64,000 bases of DNA from Hyphomicrobiales bacterium (GCA_017305635.1 JAFKKF010000020.1:1-64000); one strand, 5' to 3'. Positions 8,145 to 16,688 are shown, counted from the stretch's first letter. A program made the numbers and translations. Notes: generated by a model from the sequence alone, not told the origin.

Positions 8145-9182
8145 ATGCAGGTAAAGGCCTCCGTCGTCGACGCCATCGGCAACACGCCGCTCATCCGCCT
8201 CCGCCGCGCATCGGAGGAGACCGGCTGCGAGATCTACGGCAAGGCCGAGTTCATGAATCCCGGCCAGTCGGTGAAGGACCGCGCGGCGCTCTACATCATC
8301 CGCGACGCCGTGGCGCGCGGCGCCCTGAGGCCGGGCGGCATCATCGTCGAGGGCACGGCGGGCAATACCGGCATCGGCATCGCGCTCGTCGCCGATGCGC
8401 TCGGCTATCGCTCGGTCATCGTCATCCCCGACAACCAGAGTCAGGAGAAGAAGGATACGCTCCGCCTCGCCGGCGCGACGCTGATCGAGGTGCCGCCGGT
8501 CCCCTACAAGGACCCGAACAACTACGTGAAGGTCTCCGGCCGGCTCGCCGACGAGCTGGACCAGAGCGACCCGAAGGGCGCCGTCTGGGCCAACCAGTTC
8601 GACAACCTCGCCAACCGGCAGGCGCATATCGAGACCACCGGCCCCGAGATCTGGGAACAGACCGACGGCAGGGTGGACGGCTTCGTCTCGGCCGTCGGCA
8701 CCGGCGGGACGCTTGCCGGCATCGGCATGGCGCTGAAGGAGCGCAACCGCGACGTGAAGGTCGCGCTCGCCGACCCGATGGGTGCCGCGCTCTATTCCTA
8801 TTACACGACGGGCGAACTGAAGGCCGAAGGCACCTCGATCACCGAGGGCATCGGCCAGGGCCGCATCACGGCGAACCTCGAGGGCGCGCCGGTCGATGCC
8901 GCCTACCAGATCGGGGACCGGGAAGCGGTCAGGATCGTATTCGACCTGCTCACCGAGGAAGGCCTCTGCCTCGGCGGCTCCTCCGGCATCAACATTGCCG
9001 GCGCGATCCGGCTGGCGCGCGAGCTCGGTCCCGGCCACACGATCGTGACCGTCCTCTGCGACAACGGCAACCGCTACCAGTCGAAGCTCTTCAATCCCGA
9101 TTTCCTGCAGGCGCATGGCCTGCCGGTGCCGGAATGGCTCGAGGGGCATCTGGACATTCCGGTACCCCTCGTCAGGGCGTGA
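8145..9182 (+). CDS. cysK: Cysteine synthase A (O-acetylserine sulfhydrylase)
   Basis: A 345-residue PLP fold-type II enzyme making cysteine from O-acetylserine and sulfide. The Schiff-base lysine is K44 in NPGQSVKDRAA, the substrate-binding loop EGTAGNTG spans 69-76, and the phosphate-binding GTGGT loop is at 185-189. A conserved GGSSG segment lies near the C-terminus (LGGSSGINIAG). The length is slightly above the classical 310-320 residues, as in many alphaproteobacterial CysK proteins. The start is an ATG at 8145. With the sulfurtransferase gene 2 kb downstream it forms a loose sulfur-metabolism neighbourhood. Confidence 0.93.
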   Translation: MQVKASVVDAIGNTPLIRLRRASEETGCEIYGKAEFMNPGQSVKDRAALYIIRDAVARGALRPGGIIVEGTAGNTGIGIALVADALGYRSVIVIPDNQSQEKKDTLRLAGATLIEVPPVPYKDPNNYVKVSGRLADELDQSDPKGAVWANQFDNLANRQAHIETTGPEIWEQTDGRVDGFVSAVGTGGTLAGIGMALKERNRDVKVALADPMGAALYSYYTTGELKAEGTSITEGIGQGRITANLEGAPVDAAYQIGDREAVRIVFDLLTEEGLCLGGSSGINIAGAIRLARELGPGHTIVTVLCDNGNRYQSKLFNPDFLQAHGLPVPEWLEGHLDIPVPLVRA

Positions 9183-9187
9183 GCCGG

Positions 9188-10030
9188 TCAGGCGGCGATC
9201 AGGCTTTCCAGGTACTTGCGCGACCGCATCTTCTGCTCCTGGTAGCTGACGCCGCCGAAATGGACCCAGCCATCGATCCGCTCGGTGACCACGGAGCCGA
9301 GCGCGGGATCCTCGAAGGCCCGGAATTCGCGCTTGGCGAAGCGCAACGTCGCCGGATCGTAGTGGCGGTAGAGCGGCCCGTAGTTGCGCCCGCCGGCGAC
9401 GAGGCGACGGTCCATGTCCGGGTTGAAGTCGAGCCGGCGATCGGCGAGCGCGGCGAAGCGGTAGAAGCTGTAGCCGGCCCACACCGCCCAGCCCCGCCCC
9501 TTGTCCATCTTCTGGCCGTAGAAGTCCTGCTCGCCGAGGAGCGCATCGACGTCGACCGGCGCGAGCGGAAAGATGTCATGGTCGAGGAAGCCGAAGACGC
9601 GCGGCTGGAGCGGCCTGACGATGTTGCGCCAGACCCAGTTGAGCGCATTGCCGTGCGAGCGGTTGATGTTGCGGATCGGATTGGACGGGAGCTTGAGATA
9701 CGACCCGCCGCCCGCGAGGCAGGCCGCCGCGATCTCGCGGGAGCCGGATCCGGTCCGCGAATTGTCGGCGACGATCACCGGCACACCCGGCATGTGCCGC
9801 GCGAGATGGTCGAGGAAATGGCCGATCAGCCATGCCTGCTCGAAGGCAATGGTGACCATGAACGTTCCGCCCTGGAGATGCCGGTGCCCGGCGAGGAAGC
9901 GCGCGAGGTCCGGCGAAGGCTGGGCGCAGTAGAATTCGCGAAACAGGCCGTCGCGCAGTTCCTTGAAGCCCGCGACCGCGGGCGCGCCCGCGAGCCAGTC
10001 GCCGGCGGAGTACCGATTCAGATCGCGCAT
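9188..10030 (-). CDS. Glycosyltransferase-like protein (GT-A fold, family 2-like)
   Basis: A 280-residue soluble protein. The N-terminal half reads like a GT2 nucleotide-sugar transferase: VTIAFEQAWLIGHFLDHL, VIVADNSRTGSGS (the usual VVDNGS-type strand) near residues 85-97, a GNALNWVW stretch, and FLDHDIFPL near 147-155 as the DxD-like metal site. No membrane segment is seen. The gene is convergent with cysK (5-base gap) and divergent from the alaX-sseA pair. The acceptor and pathway are unknown. Confidence 0.7.
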   Translation of the reverse strand: MRDLNRYSAGDWLAGAPAVAGFKELRDGLFREFYCAQPSPDLARFLAGHRHLQGGTFMVTIAFEQAWLIGHFLDHLARHMPGVPVIVADNSRTGSGSREIAAACLAGGGSYLKLPSNPIRNINRSHGNALNWVWRNIVRPLQPRVFGFLDHDIFPLAPVDVDALLGEQDFYGQKMDKGRGWAVWAGYSFYRFAALADRRLDFNPDMDRRLVAGGRNYGPLYRHYDPATLRFAKREFRAFEDPALGSVVTERIDGWVHFGGVSYQEQKMRSRKYLESLIAA

Positions 10031-10167
10031 GCGTCGAATCCAGTGCCCGCCCCGGCCCCCATATAGACCGGCCGGGCGACGGTGCCAGCCGGCCTAAGTG
10101 TCGCGTGTGGCATCGGGAAGCAAAGACACTATGATGCAGTCCCCAGCCGCAGAAAGACCCCGATCTC

Positions 10168-10893
10168 ATGCCCGCCACCGAACTCCTCTTCCGCCAGGAC
10201 GCCTACCTTCCCGAGACCGAGGCGAAGGTGCTCGGCATCAACGATCGCCGCGGCATCATCCTCGACCGCACCGTGTTCTACGCGACCGGCGGCGGGCAGC
10301 CGGGCGATACCGGCGCGATCGCGCGGGCGGGCGGCGGATCGGTGCCGATCGCCACCGCCGTCTACGGCGAGGACAAGGGCGAGGTGGTGCACGTGCCGGC
10401 CGAGGGCGCGGCGCTCCCCGAGCCGGGCGAGACGGTGCGTGCGGTGCTCGACTGGACCCGCCGGCATCGCCACATGCGCATCCATACCGGCCTGCACCTC
10501 CTCTCGGTCGTGCTGCCCTTCCCGGTCACCGGCGGGCAGATCGGCGCCGAGGAGGGTCGGCTCGACTTCGACATAGACGGCGAAGTGCCGCCGAAGGATG
10601 AGATCGAGGAGAAGCTGAACGCCCTCGTCGCGGCGAACCATCCGGTGACCTCGGAATGGATCACCGACGAGGAGCTGCTCGCCAATCCGGGCCTCGTGAA
10701 GACCATGAAGGTGAAGCCGCCCATGGGCAGCGGCCGCGTGCGGCTGGTCAGGATCGGCGACATCGACCTGCAGCCCTGCGGCGGCACGCATGTGCGCGCC
10801 ACCGGCGAGATCGGGCGCCTGGCGATCGGCAAGATCGAGAACAAGGGCAAGCAGAACCGGCGCGTGCGCATCCGCTTCGCGGACGCCGGATGA
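10168..10893 (+). CDS. alaX: Alanyl-tRNA editing protein (AlaX, medium type)
   Basis: A 241-residue trans-editing hydrolase related to the AlaRS editing domain; it removes Ser or Gly mischarged on tRNA-Ala. The zinc ligands are all present: H106 and H110 (HTGLH), C204 and H208 (CGGTH). The GGGQPGDTG motif at 41-49 is the N-terminal landmark of the family, and with no C-terminal extension the size fits AlaX-M. The stop overlaps the next start (ATGATGG), coupling it to sseA. Confidence 0.92.
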   Translation: MPATELLFRQDAYLPETEAKVLGINDRRGIILDRTVFYATGGGQPGDTGAIARAGGGSVPIATAVYGEDKGEVVHVPAEGAALPEPGETVRAVLDWTRRHRHMRIHTGLHLLSVVLPFPVTGGQIGAEEGRLDFDIDGEVPPKDEIEEKLNALVAANHPVTSEWITDEELLANPGLVKTMKVKPPMGSGRVRLVRIGDIDLQPCGGTHVRATGEIGRLAIGKIENKGKQNRRVRIRFADAG

Positions 10894-11747
10894 TGGCCGA
10901 CCGCTCGCGCTGGCTGGTCTCGACGGAATGGCTGGCGGCGCATATCGCCGATACCGACCTCGTGATCCTAGACGGCTCCTGGCACATGCCGGCGAGCGGG
11001 CGGATCGGCGCCGCCGAATACGAGACGGCCCACATCCCGGGGGCGATCTTCTTCGACATCGACGCGGTGGCCGATACCGGCAACCCCCTCCCCCACATGC
11101 TGCCGACGCCGGAGGATTTTGCCGCGATGGTCGGCGCCATGGGGATCGGCGATGCGGACAGGATCGTCGTCTATGACTCGCTCGGCCTCTTCTCGGCGCC
11201 GCGGGTCTGGTGGACGTTCAGGGTGATGGGCGCACGGGACGTCGTCATCCTCGACGGCGGGCTGCCGAAATGGCGGGCGGAAGGACGGCCGGTCGAGAGC
11301 GGCCCGGCCGCGCCGCGCCCGCCGAAGACGTTCCACGCCCGCTTCGATCCCGACAGCGTCAGGAACCTCGACCAGGTCCGGGCCAATATCGACGCGCCGG
11401 CGTTCCAGCTTCTCGACGCGCGCCCTGCCCCGCGCTTTCGCGGCGAGGCGCCGGAGCCGCGCAACTGGGTGAAGAGCGGCCGCGTGCCGGGCAGCCTCAA
11501 CCTGCCGCAGGGCGACCTGCTCGCCGACGGCCGGCTCCGCGACCAGCATGAGCTGGAAGCGGCATTCGCCCGCGCCGGGGTCGATCTCGAGCGGCCAGTC
11601 GTGACGAGCTGCGGCTCGGGCGTCAACGCGGCGACCCTCTCGCTCGCGCTCGACATGCTCGGCGCCCGCTCCGCGCTCTATGACGGATCGTGGACGGAAT
11701 GGGGCGCACGCGACGACGTCCCCATCGCCACCGGACCGGAACACTAA
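10890..11747 (+). CDS. sseA: 3-mercaptopyruvate sulfurtransferase
   Basis: A 285-residue two-domain rhodanese that transfers sulfur from 3-mercaptopyruvate to a thiol acceptor or cyanide. The inactive N-terminal rhodanese domain spans about 8-130. The catalytic domain carries C241 in the loop CGSGVNA, the MST type (CGSGVT-like) rather than the thiosulfate type (CRKGVT). Two adjacent ATG codons at 10890 and 10893 overlap the alaX stop. A longer frame reaching back to 10656 lies over alaX and is not used. Confidence 0.93.
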   Translation: MMADRSRWLVSTEWLAAHIADTDLVILDGSWHMPASGRIGAAEYETAHIPGAIFFDIDAVADTGNPLPHMLPTPEDFAAMVGAMGIGDADRIVVYDSLGLFSAPRVWWTFRVMGARDVVILDGGLPKWRAEGRPVESGPAAPRPPKTFHARFDPDSVRNLDQVRANIDAPAFQLLDARPAPRFRGEAPEPRNWVKSGRVPGSLNLPQGDLLADGRLRDQHELEAAFARAGVDLERPVVTSCGSGVNAATLSLALDMLGARSALYDGSWTEWGARDDVPIATGPEH

Positions 11748-11899
11748 TCCATCCAATGCGTTAGCAGGGAGCGCGCGCGGCCCCCGAATGGCCGCGTTCA
11801 TGCGCTGTTCAGAAGCGTTCGCCTATCAGGCGAGCGAGGGGCTGGGGCTCCACGGAAACCCGTTCGACCAAACGGGTCCAGTACGAGGAAAATCGCCTT

Positions 11900-13750
11900 A
11901 TGGCATCCATGCGAAATCTGCTTCTGGCGGGCGCGGCGTTGTCGCTGATGACGCTGACGGGCGCGTCCGCCGCCGCACTTCCGCCGCGCGCGGTGCTGCT
12001 CGCGCAAGCCGCCGACCCCGCCATCGCCTCCGCCGAGGAGGCCGTCGAACAGGCGCGCGCCGAGCTTCGCCACGCCATGGCTGCCGGCAGCGCGCAGGAC
12101 GTGCGCAACGCCAAGGCCAACCTTGCGGCCGCGATGAAGCTCCTGAAGAACGTTCAGGCCGAGGCCTCTGCCGAGTCCGTGCCGGCGATCAAGGCGATCC
12201 CCGTCGCCGACGACGGCACGCCGACCGACGAGGAAGAGCTCCTGAAGAAAAAGAGGAAGAAGCCGGCCGGTGCCGCGCCGCCACCTCCTGCCGAAGTAGC
12301 GCCGCCCGCCGAGGCCGCGCCGCCGGCCGCCGCCGAGGAACCTCCGCCGCCGAAGAAGAAGGCCGCCCCGAAGCCGCCTCCGCCGGCCGCGGAAGAAGCG
12401 CCGCCGCCCCCGGCCGCGGAAGAGGCGCCGCCGCCCGCTCCGAAGGCCGAGACGCCTCCACCGCCTCCCGCGGCCGAGGAAGCGCCTGCCCCGGCGCCGA
12501 AGAAGGAGAAGCAGCCGAAGCCTCCGGCGGCCGCCGAGGAAGCTCCTCCCGCACCTCCGGCGCCGCCCGCGGCCTCGGGTGAGCCGCCGCCGCCCCCGCC
12601 TGCTGCGGAGGCACCCCCTGCTGCACCGGAGCCGCCGGCAGCCGCTTCCGGGGAGGCGCCGAAGGTTCCCGGCAAGGGACCGAAGAAGCAGCGTCCGCCG
12701 GCCAATGCCGAGGGCGGCCAGCCGCCGGCGCCCGGCCAGCAGCCGCCGAAGGCCGAAGCCGAGGCTCCGCTGCCGCCTCCGCCACCCCCGCCGCCTCCGC
12801 CCCCGGCGGGCAAGGCCGAGGGTCCGCCGCCGGGCGCCAAGGCCGAGGGCGCGCCGCCCCCGCTCGAACAGGTCAAGCCGCCGCCTCCCGGCCAGGACGG
12901 CGCCATCGCCAAGGCGGCGGACGGCCGCGTGATTCTGCGTCAGGACGGCCAGGTCTTCATCCGTCACGACGACAAGGGCCGCTTCCAGCAGCCGGGCGCG
13001 CAGTTCGAGCAGCAGAAGGGCCCGCGCGGCACGACGATCGAGACGATCAACCGCCCGAACGGCGTGCAGATCGTCACCACACGCGACCCGTTCGGCAACA
13101 TCATCCGCCGCGAGCGGCGGATGCCGAACGGAACGGTGGTGGTGCTGATCGACAGCCAGCCGCAGGACCGGCAGCAGTTCCGCCAGCGGATGGACTACCT
13201 GAACGGCCTGCCGCCGGTGCGCCCGCGCATCCCGATGCAGGACTATATCGTCGAGAGCCAGCAGGCGACGCCGCAGCAGATCTACGGTGCCCTGATGGCC
13301 CCGCCGGTCGAACCGGTCCAGCAGCCCTATACGCTGGACGAAATCCGCCAGAGCGGACGCCTGCGCGACATGGTCCCGCGCGTCGACGTCGACACGATCA
13401 CCTTCGACTTCGGCCAGGCGACGGTGCCGCAGGACCAGGTCGGCCGGCTGAACGTGATCGGCGACACGCTGCGCCGGATCATCCAGGCGAACCCGAAAGA
13501 GGTGTACCTCATCGAGGGCCACACCGACGCGGTCGGCACCGACCTCGCCAACCTCGCGCTCTCCGACCGGCGCGCGGAATCCGTCGCGGAGATCCTGACC
13601 TACTACTACCAGATCCCGCCGGAGAACCTGGTCACCCAGGGCTATGGCGAGCAGTACCTGAAGGTGCCGACGCAGGCAGCGGAGCGGGAAAACCGGCGCG
13701 TGACGCTCCGGCGCATCACGCCGCTCCTCGACCAGCAGGCGGCGCAGTAG
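11900..13750 (+). CDS. OmpA-domain outer-membrane/peptidoglycan-associated protein with long Pro-rich linker
   Basis: A 616-residue exported protein. The signal peptide covers about residues 1-25 (MRNLLLAGAALSLMTLTGASA). A coiled-coil-like Ala/Glu segment spans about 35-85. Residues about 110-330 are a highly repetitive Pro/Ala/Glu/Lys linker (PPPPAAEEAPPP-like units). The C-terminal OmpA domain (about 495-605) contains the peptidoglycan-binding core EGHTDAVGTDLANLALSDRRAESV, with the Asp and Arg that contact diaminopimelate. The whole resembles alphaproteobacterial OmpA-family proteins annotated near virulence or envelope genes. It likely links the envelope to peptidoglycan. A CCCGTT/AACGGG hairpin lies in the leader (11863-11880), and a strong terminator follows. 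Confidence 0.88.
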   Translation: MASMRNLLLAGAALSLMTLTGASAAALPPRAVLLAQAADPAIASAEEAVEQARAELRHAMAAGSAQDVRNAKANLAAAMKLLKNVQAEASAESVPAIKAIPVADDGTPTDEEELLKKKRKKPAGAAPPPPAEVAPPAEAAPPAAAEEPPPPKKKAAPKPPPPAAEEAPPPPAAEEAPPPAPKAETPPPPPAAEEAPAPAPKKEKQPKPPAAAEEAPPAPPAPPAASGEPPPPPPAAEAPPAAPEPPAAASGEAPKVPGKGPKKQRPPANAEGGQPPAPGQQPPKAEAEAPLPPPPPPPPPPPAGKAEGPPPGAKAEGAPPPLEQVKPPPPGQDGAIAKAADGRVILRQDGQVFIRHDDKGRFQQPGAQFEQQKGPRGTTIETINRPNGVQIVTTRDPFGNIIRRERRMPNGTVVVLIDSQPQDRQQFRQRMDYLNGLPPVRPRIPMQDYIVESQQATPQQIYGALMAPPVEPVQQPYTLDEIRQSGRLRDMVPRVDVDTITFDFGQATVPQDQVGRLNVIGDTLRRIIQANPKEVYLIEGHTDAVGTDLANLALSDRRAESVAEILTYYYQIPPENLVTQGYGEQYLKVPTQAAERENRRVTLRRITPLLDQQAAQ

Positions 13751-13772
13751 CGGCATCCGTCACGGACGCGAC

Positions 13773-13809
13773 GCGGTCCGGGGAGCGATCCCCGGGCCGC
13801 TTTGCTTTG
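13773..13809 (+). terminator. Rho-independent terminator after the OmpA-domain gene
   Basis: A 12-bp stem GCGGTCCGGGGA / TCCCCGGGCCGC (one G-T pair) with loop GCGA, followed by TTTGCTTT; it begins 22 bases past the stop. Confidence 0.9.
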
Positions 13810-13832
13810 GTGGCCGAACCCTCGCCGCCTGC

Positions 13833-13853
13833 CCTCTCCATCTGTGGGAGAGG
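13833..13853. repeat. Degenerate CCTCTCC/GGAGAGG palindrome
   Basis: A 7-bp inverted repeat with a 7-base loop. Its arms are a shortened form of the CCTCTCCCC/GGGGAGAGG family. It lies in the 393-base gap between the OmpA-domain gene and the ankyrin gene, which holds no supported gene. Confidence 0.55.
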
Positions 13854-13882
13854 ACGAACGGAGGATGTGCCCGGGGGCTGTC

Positions 13883-13942
13883 CCCTCTCCCCGGTGGGGA
13901 GAGGGCTCCGCCTCCTGTGAGCGGAACGAACTAGAGGCGGAG
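13883..13942. repeat. Composite palindromic intergenic repeat
   Basis: Two adjacent inverted repeats: CCCTCTCCCC-GGT-GGGGAGAGGG (13883-13905), then CTCCGCCTC (13906-13914) pairing with GAGGCGGAG (13934-13942). Back-to-back palindromes of this kind suggest an intergenic mosaic or REP-like element. From 13943 to 14058 nothing further is seen. Confidence 0.7.
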
Positions 13943-14058
13943 GAGTGAGGGGCAAAGCGACGTTCCGCCCTCGTACCTTGCCTCCGCCACACATCCCTTG
14001 CCGTCGATCGCGGCCGGATATGTCCAGATGGATTGCGCGGACGCCCCCTCACCCGCTC

Positions 14059-14103
14059 GCCCGGCTAAAGCCGGGCTCACGACCTCTCCCCAACGGGGAG
14101 AGG
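14059..14103. repeat. Composite palindromic intergenic repeat, second copy
   Basis: GCCCGGCT-AA-AGCCGGGC (14059-14076) followed by CCTCTCCCC-AAC-GGGGAGAGG (14083-14103). The second half is the same palindrome as at 1-21, differing only in the loop. Confidence 0.7.
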
Positions 14104-14143
14104 TGTGGGCGTCCTCGACATGCGGAGCGGTCGAACCAAGTCG

Positions 14144-14809
14144 CTACCGCGCCCCTGCCTTCTCCAGGATCGCGACCATCTCGGCGTAGCCCTGCTTGCG
14201 CGCATGGGCGAGCGGCGTGACGCCGTCGCGGTCGGCGAGGTCGAGGTCGGCGCCGGCGGCGACGAGCTGCTTCAGGATGTCGACGTGGGTCGGCCCGCCG
14301 TCCGACAGGATGACGGTCTCGAGCAGCGCGGTCCAGCCGAGCTTGTTGACGTGATCGACGTCGATGGCGGTGGCGAGCAGGATGCGAACCGCTTCCGGAT
14401 AGCCGTGGTGGCAGGCGGGGATCAGCGCGACGCCGCCATAGCGATTGGTGCTCGCGAGGTCCGCGCCATGGGCGAGCGTCAGCTTCAGGATCTCCACCCT
14501 GCCCTCGGCGGCGGCATAGAGGAAGGGCGAGTCCTCGATATCGTCCTTGGCGTTGACGTCGGCGCCGGCCTCGATCAGCACCCGCGCCGCCTCGACCTGA
14601 TCGGCATGGGTGGCAGCGAGCAGAGCGGTACGGCCGCTTGCGTCGCGGGCATCGACGGGCGCGCCGGCGGCGATGAGGCGCCGGATGGTCGCGACATCGC
14701 CGCGGGTGGCGGCGGCGACCAGGTCGTCATCGGCATGGGCCATGGGGAGCCTCGCGAGGAAAAGCGCGGCGCCGAGGAGGAGCGCGCGGCGGGAGAGCCT
14801 GAGGGCCAT
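14144..14809 (-). CDS. Exported ankyrin-repeat protein
   Basis: About 221 residues from the ATG at 14809, chosen because a clear signal peptide follows (MALRLSRRALLLGAALFLARL...AHA, cleavage near residue 26). A longer start at 14860 only adds low-quality sequence. Five ankyrin repeats follow (about residues 28-215), with recognisable G-TAL, LI-AGAD-N and L-HGAD turns. Ankyrin stacks bind proteins; in the periplasm the partner is unknown. It is monocistronic and divergent from the beta-lactamase-fold gene. Confidence 0.85.
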   Translation of the reverse strand: MALRLSRRALLLGAALFLARLPMAHADDDLVAAATRGDVATIRRLIAAGAPVDARDASGRTALLAATHADQVEAARVLIEAGADVNAKDDIEDSPFLYAAAEGRVEILKLTLAHGADLASTNRYGGVALIPACHHGYPEAVRILLATAIDVDHVNKLGWTALLETVILSDGGPTHVDILKQLVAAGADLDLADRDGVTPLAHARKQGYAEMVAILEKAGAR

Positions 14810-14928
14810 GGGCGGGAATATAGGCAGGCGAACCGAATTTGGAGAAGTGCGGACCTGCATTCACATGCAGGGCGCTTGGCTACGGACAGGAATGCGAGAA
14901 GCGACCGTGGACTTCACGCGCCCCCTCC

Positions 14929-14969
14929 ACCGGCTTCGCCGGTCCCCCTCCCCCGCTTCGCAGGGGAGG
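14929..14969. repeat. Palindromic intergenic repeat
   Basis: ACCGGC-TTC-GCCGGT (14929-14943) and CCTCCCC...GGGGAGG (14947-14969) lie side by side in the gap between the ankyrin and beta-lactamase-fold genes. The style matches the elements at 13.8-14.1 kb, with different arm sequence. Confidence 0.5.
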
Positions 14970-15042
14970 AACCGCTGCGGCACCCTTCCCGTCGCCGCGG
15001 CGCCCCCATAGACTGCCCCTCCCGCCGCAGAAGAACCCCGCC

Positions 15043-16182
15043 ATGCACACGCCACAGCCCTTCAGGAACGCCGCACGGCTCGATGCCGTGATCGACCGCG
15101 CCATCGGCGACAACCGGATCGTCGGCGGCGTCTTCCTCGTGGCCGGCGACGATTTCGCCTATGCGCGCGCCGCCGGCTTCGCCGACCGTGAGGCACGGAT
15201 ACCGATGCGGGAGGACACGATCTTCCGCCTGTCGTCGATCACCAAGCCGATGGTCGCCGCGACCGCGCTCGCCATGATCGAGCGGGGCAAGCTCGCCCTC
15301 GACGACAAGGTGAGCCGCTTCCTGCCCGCGTTCCGGCCGAAGGCGCCGGATGGATCGGTGCCCGAGATCAGCATCCATCAGCTCCTCACCCACACTTCCG
15401 GCCTCGGCTATCCGACGATGGGCGCCGACGACCCCTATGTGAAAGCGGAGATCTCGACCGGGATCGAGGGACATGGCCGGACCGAGGACGACAATCTCAA
15501 GCGGCTCGCCGGCGTGCCGCTCTTCGCCAAGCCGGGCACCGAATGGCGCTACGGCATGAGCCTCGACGTTCTCGGCGCCATCCTCGGCATCGTCCAGGGC
15601 TCGACGCTCGGCGACGCGGTGGCGCACTACGTGACCCGGCCGCTCGACATGACCGACACCGCCTTCACGCTGAACAACTACGCGCGCCTCGCCATCCCCT
15701 ACCGCGACAATGAGGGCGGCGCGACGCGCATGAACGGCGTCGAGATCGTCTCGCCGGAAGGACGGCCGACCTTCATGTTCGATCCGGCGCGGGTCTTCGA
15801 CAACCGCTCCTACCAGTCGGGCGGCGCCGGCATGGTCGGCACGGCTACCGACTTCCTCCGCTTCCTGGAAGCCATCCGGAAAGGCGGCGCGCCGATCCTG
15901 AAGCGCGAGACGGTGGAGATGGCTGTCGCCAACCAGATCGGCACGCTGGTGCGCGAGGATTCGCCCGGCTGGCGCTTCTCCTATCTCGGCGCCTGGCTGG
16001 AGGATCGCGGCGTCGCCAAGGTCCCGTTCGCCGACGGCGCGCTGCGCTGGGGCGGCGTCTGGGGCCATAACTGGTCGATGGACAGGAAGGCCGGCATCAC
16101 CATCGTCGGCTTCACCAATACGGCGCTGGAGGGCTGCAACGGCCCCTTCATCGACGAGGTGCGCGACGCGGTCTATGCCTGA
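15043..16182 (+). CDS. Serine hydrolase, beta-lactamase class C / esterase EstB-like
   Basis: A 379-residue protein of the beta-lactamase (PF00144) fold. The SxxK motif is S65-I-T-K68 in LSSITKPM, and the second motif region is at Y170 (EWRYGMSLD), without the canonical YxN. HQLLTHTSG at about 112-120 is typical of family VIII esterases and related peptidases. WGGVWGHNW near the end replaces the KTG motif. No signal peptide is visible, arguing for a cytoplasmic esterase or peptidase rather than an antibiotic-resistance enzyme. The start at 15043 is the first ATG beyond the repeat; upstream in-frame ATGs would translate the repeat. Confidence 0.85.
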   Translation: MHTPQPFRNAARLDAVIDRAIGDNRIVGGVFLVAGDDFAYARAAGFADREARIPMREDTIFRLSSITKPMVAATALAMIERGKLALDDKVSRFLPAFRPKAPDGSVPEISIHQLLTHTSGLGYPTMGADDPYVKAEISTGIEGHGRTEDDNLKRLAGVPLFAKPGTEWRYGMSLDVLGAILGIVQGSTLGDAVAHYVTRPLDMTDTAFTLNNYARLAIPYRDNEGGATRMNGVEIVSPEGRPTFMFDPARVFDNRSYQSGGAGMVGTATDFLRFLEAIRKGGAPILKRETVEMAVANQIGTLVREDSPGWRFSYLGAWLEDRGVAKVPFADGALRWGGVWGHNWSMDRKAGITIVGFTNTALEGCNGPFIDEVRDAVYA

Positions 16183-16206
16183 CCCCGAGCGGGGACCGGG
16201 CAAACG

Positions 16207-16237
16207 AAAAAGGGCGGCCAAGAGGCCGCCCTTTCTG
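16207..16237. terminator. Bidirectional terminator between the hydrolase gene and rplQ
   Basis: A perfect 11-bp stem AAAGGGCGGCC / GGCCGCCCTTT with loop AAGA. Runs of A on one side and T on the other let it end the converging transcripts of the beta-lactamase-fold gene and the alpha operon. Confidence 0.9.
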
Positions 16238-16259
16238 ATCCAGTCGCCGGAAGCAGCGC

Positions 16260-16688
16260 CTACGCGGTGGCTTCGGCCTTCTCGCCGCTCGCCTCGTGGC
16301 GGGCCCGATCGGCGGCGCCCTTGGCGTCACGGTCGCGATCGACGAACTCGATCACCGCGACGGGCGCGCTGTCGCCGTGGCGGAAGCCGGCCTTCAGCAC
16401 GCGGGTATAGCCGCCGGCGCGGTCCTTGTAGCGCGGGCCGATCGTCTCGAAGAGCTTCTTGACGGTATCGACGCTGCGGATCTCCGCGATCGCCTGGCGG
16501 CGGGCATGGAGGTCGCCGCGCTTGGCGAGCGTGACCAGCTTCTCGACGATCGGACGCAGGTCCTTCGCCTTCGGCAGCGTGGTCACGATCTGCTCGTGCG
16601 TGATCAGGGAAGCCGCCATGTTGGCGAACATTGCCTGGCGGTGGTCGGAACGCCGGTTGAGTTTCCGGCCGCGGTTGCTGTGGCGCAT
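16260..16688 (-). CDS. rplQ: 50S ribosomal protein L17
   Basis: A 142-residue large-subunit protein that sits near the peptide exit tunnel. It starts [21 protein letters not shown], the invariant L17 N-terminus. The C-terminal ~20 residues are the charged alphaproteobacterial extension ([15 protein letters not shown]). It is the last gene of the alpha operon, 27 bases after rpoA and just before the bidirectional terminator. Confidence 0.98.
   Translation of the reverse strand: MRHSNRGRKLNRRSDHRQAMFANMAASLITHEQIVTTLPKAKDLRPIVEKLVTLAKRGDLHARRQAIAEIRSVDTVKKLFETIGPRYKDRAGGYTRVLKAGFRHGDSAPVAVIEFVDRDRDAKGAADRARHEASGEKAEATA

Noticed and set aside
10656-10889. A 78-codon N-terminal extension of sseA
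   Set aside because: It lies over alaX, does not match sulfurtransferases, and the overlapping ATGATG start gives the family N-terminus.
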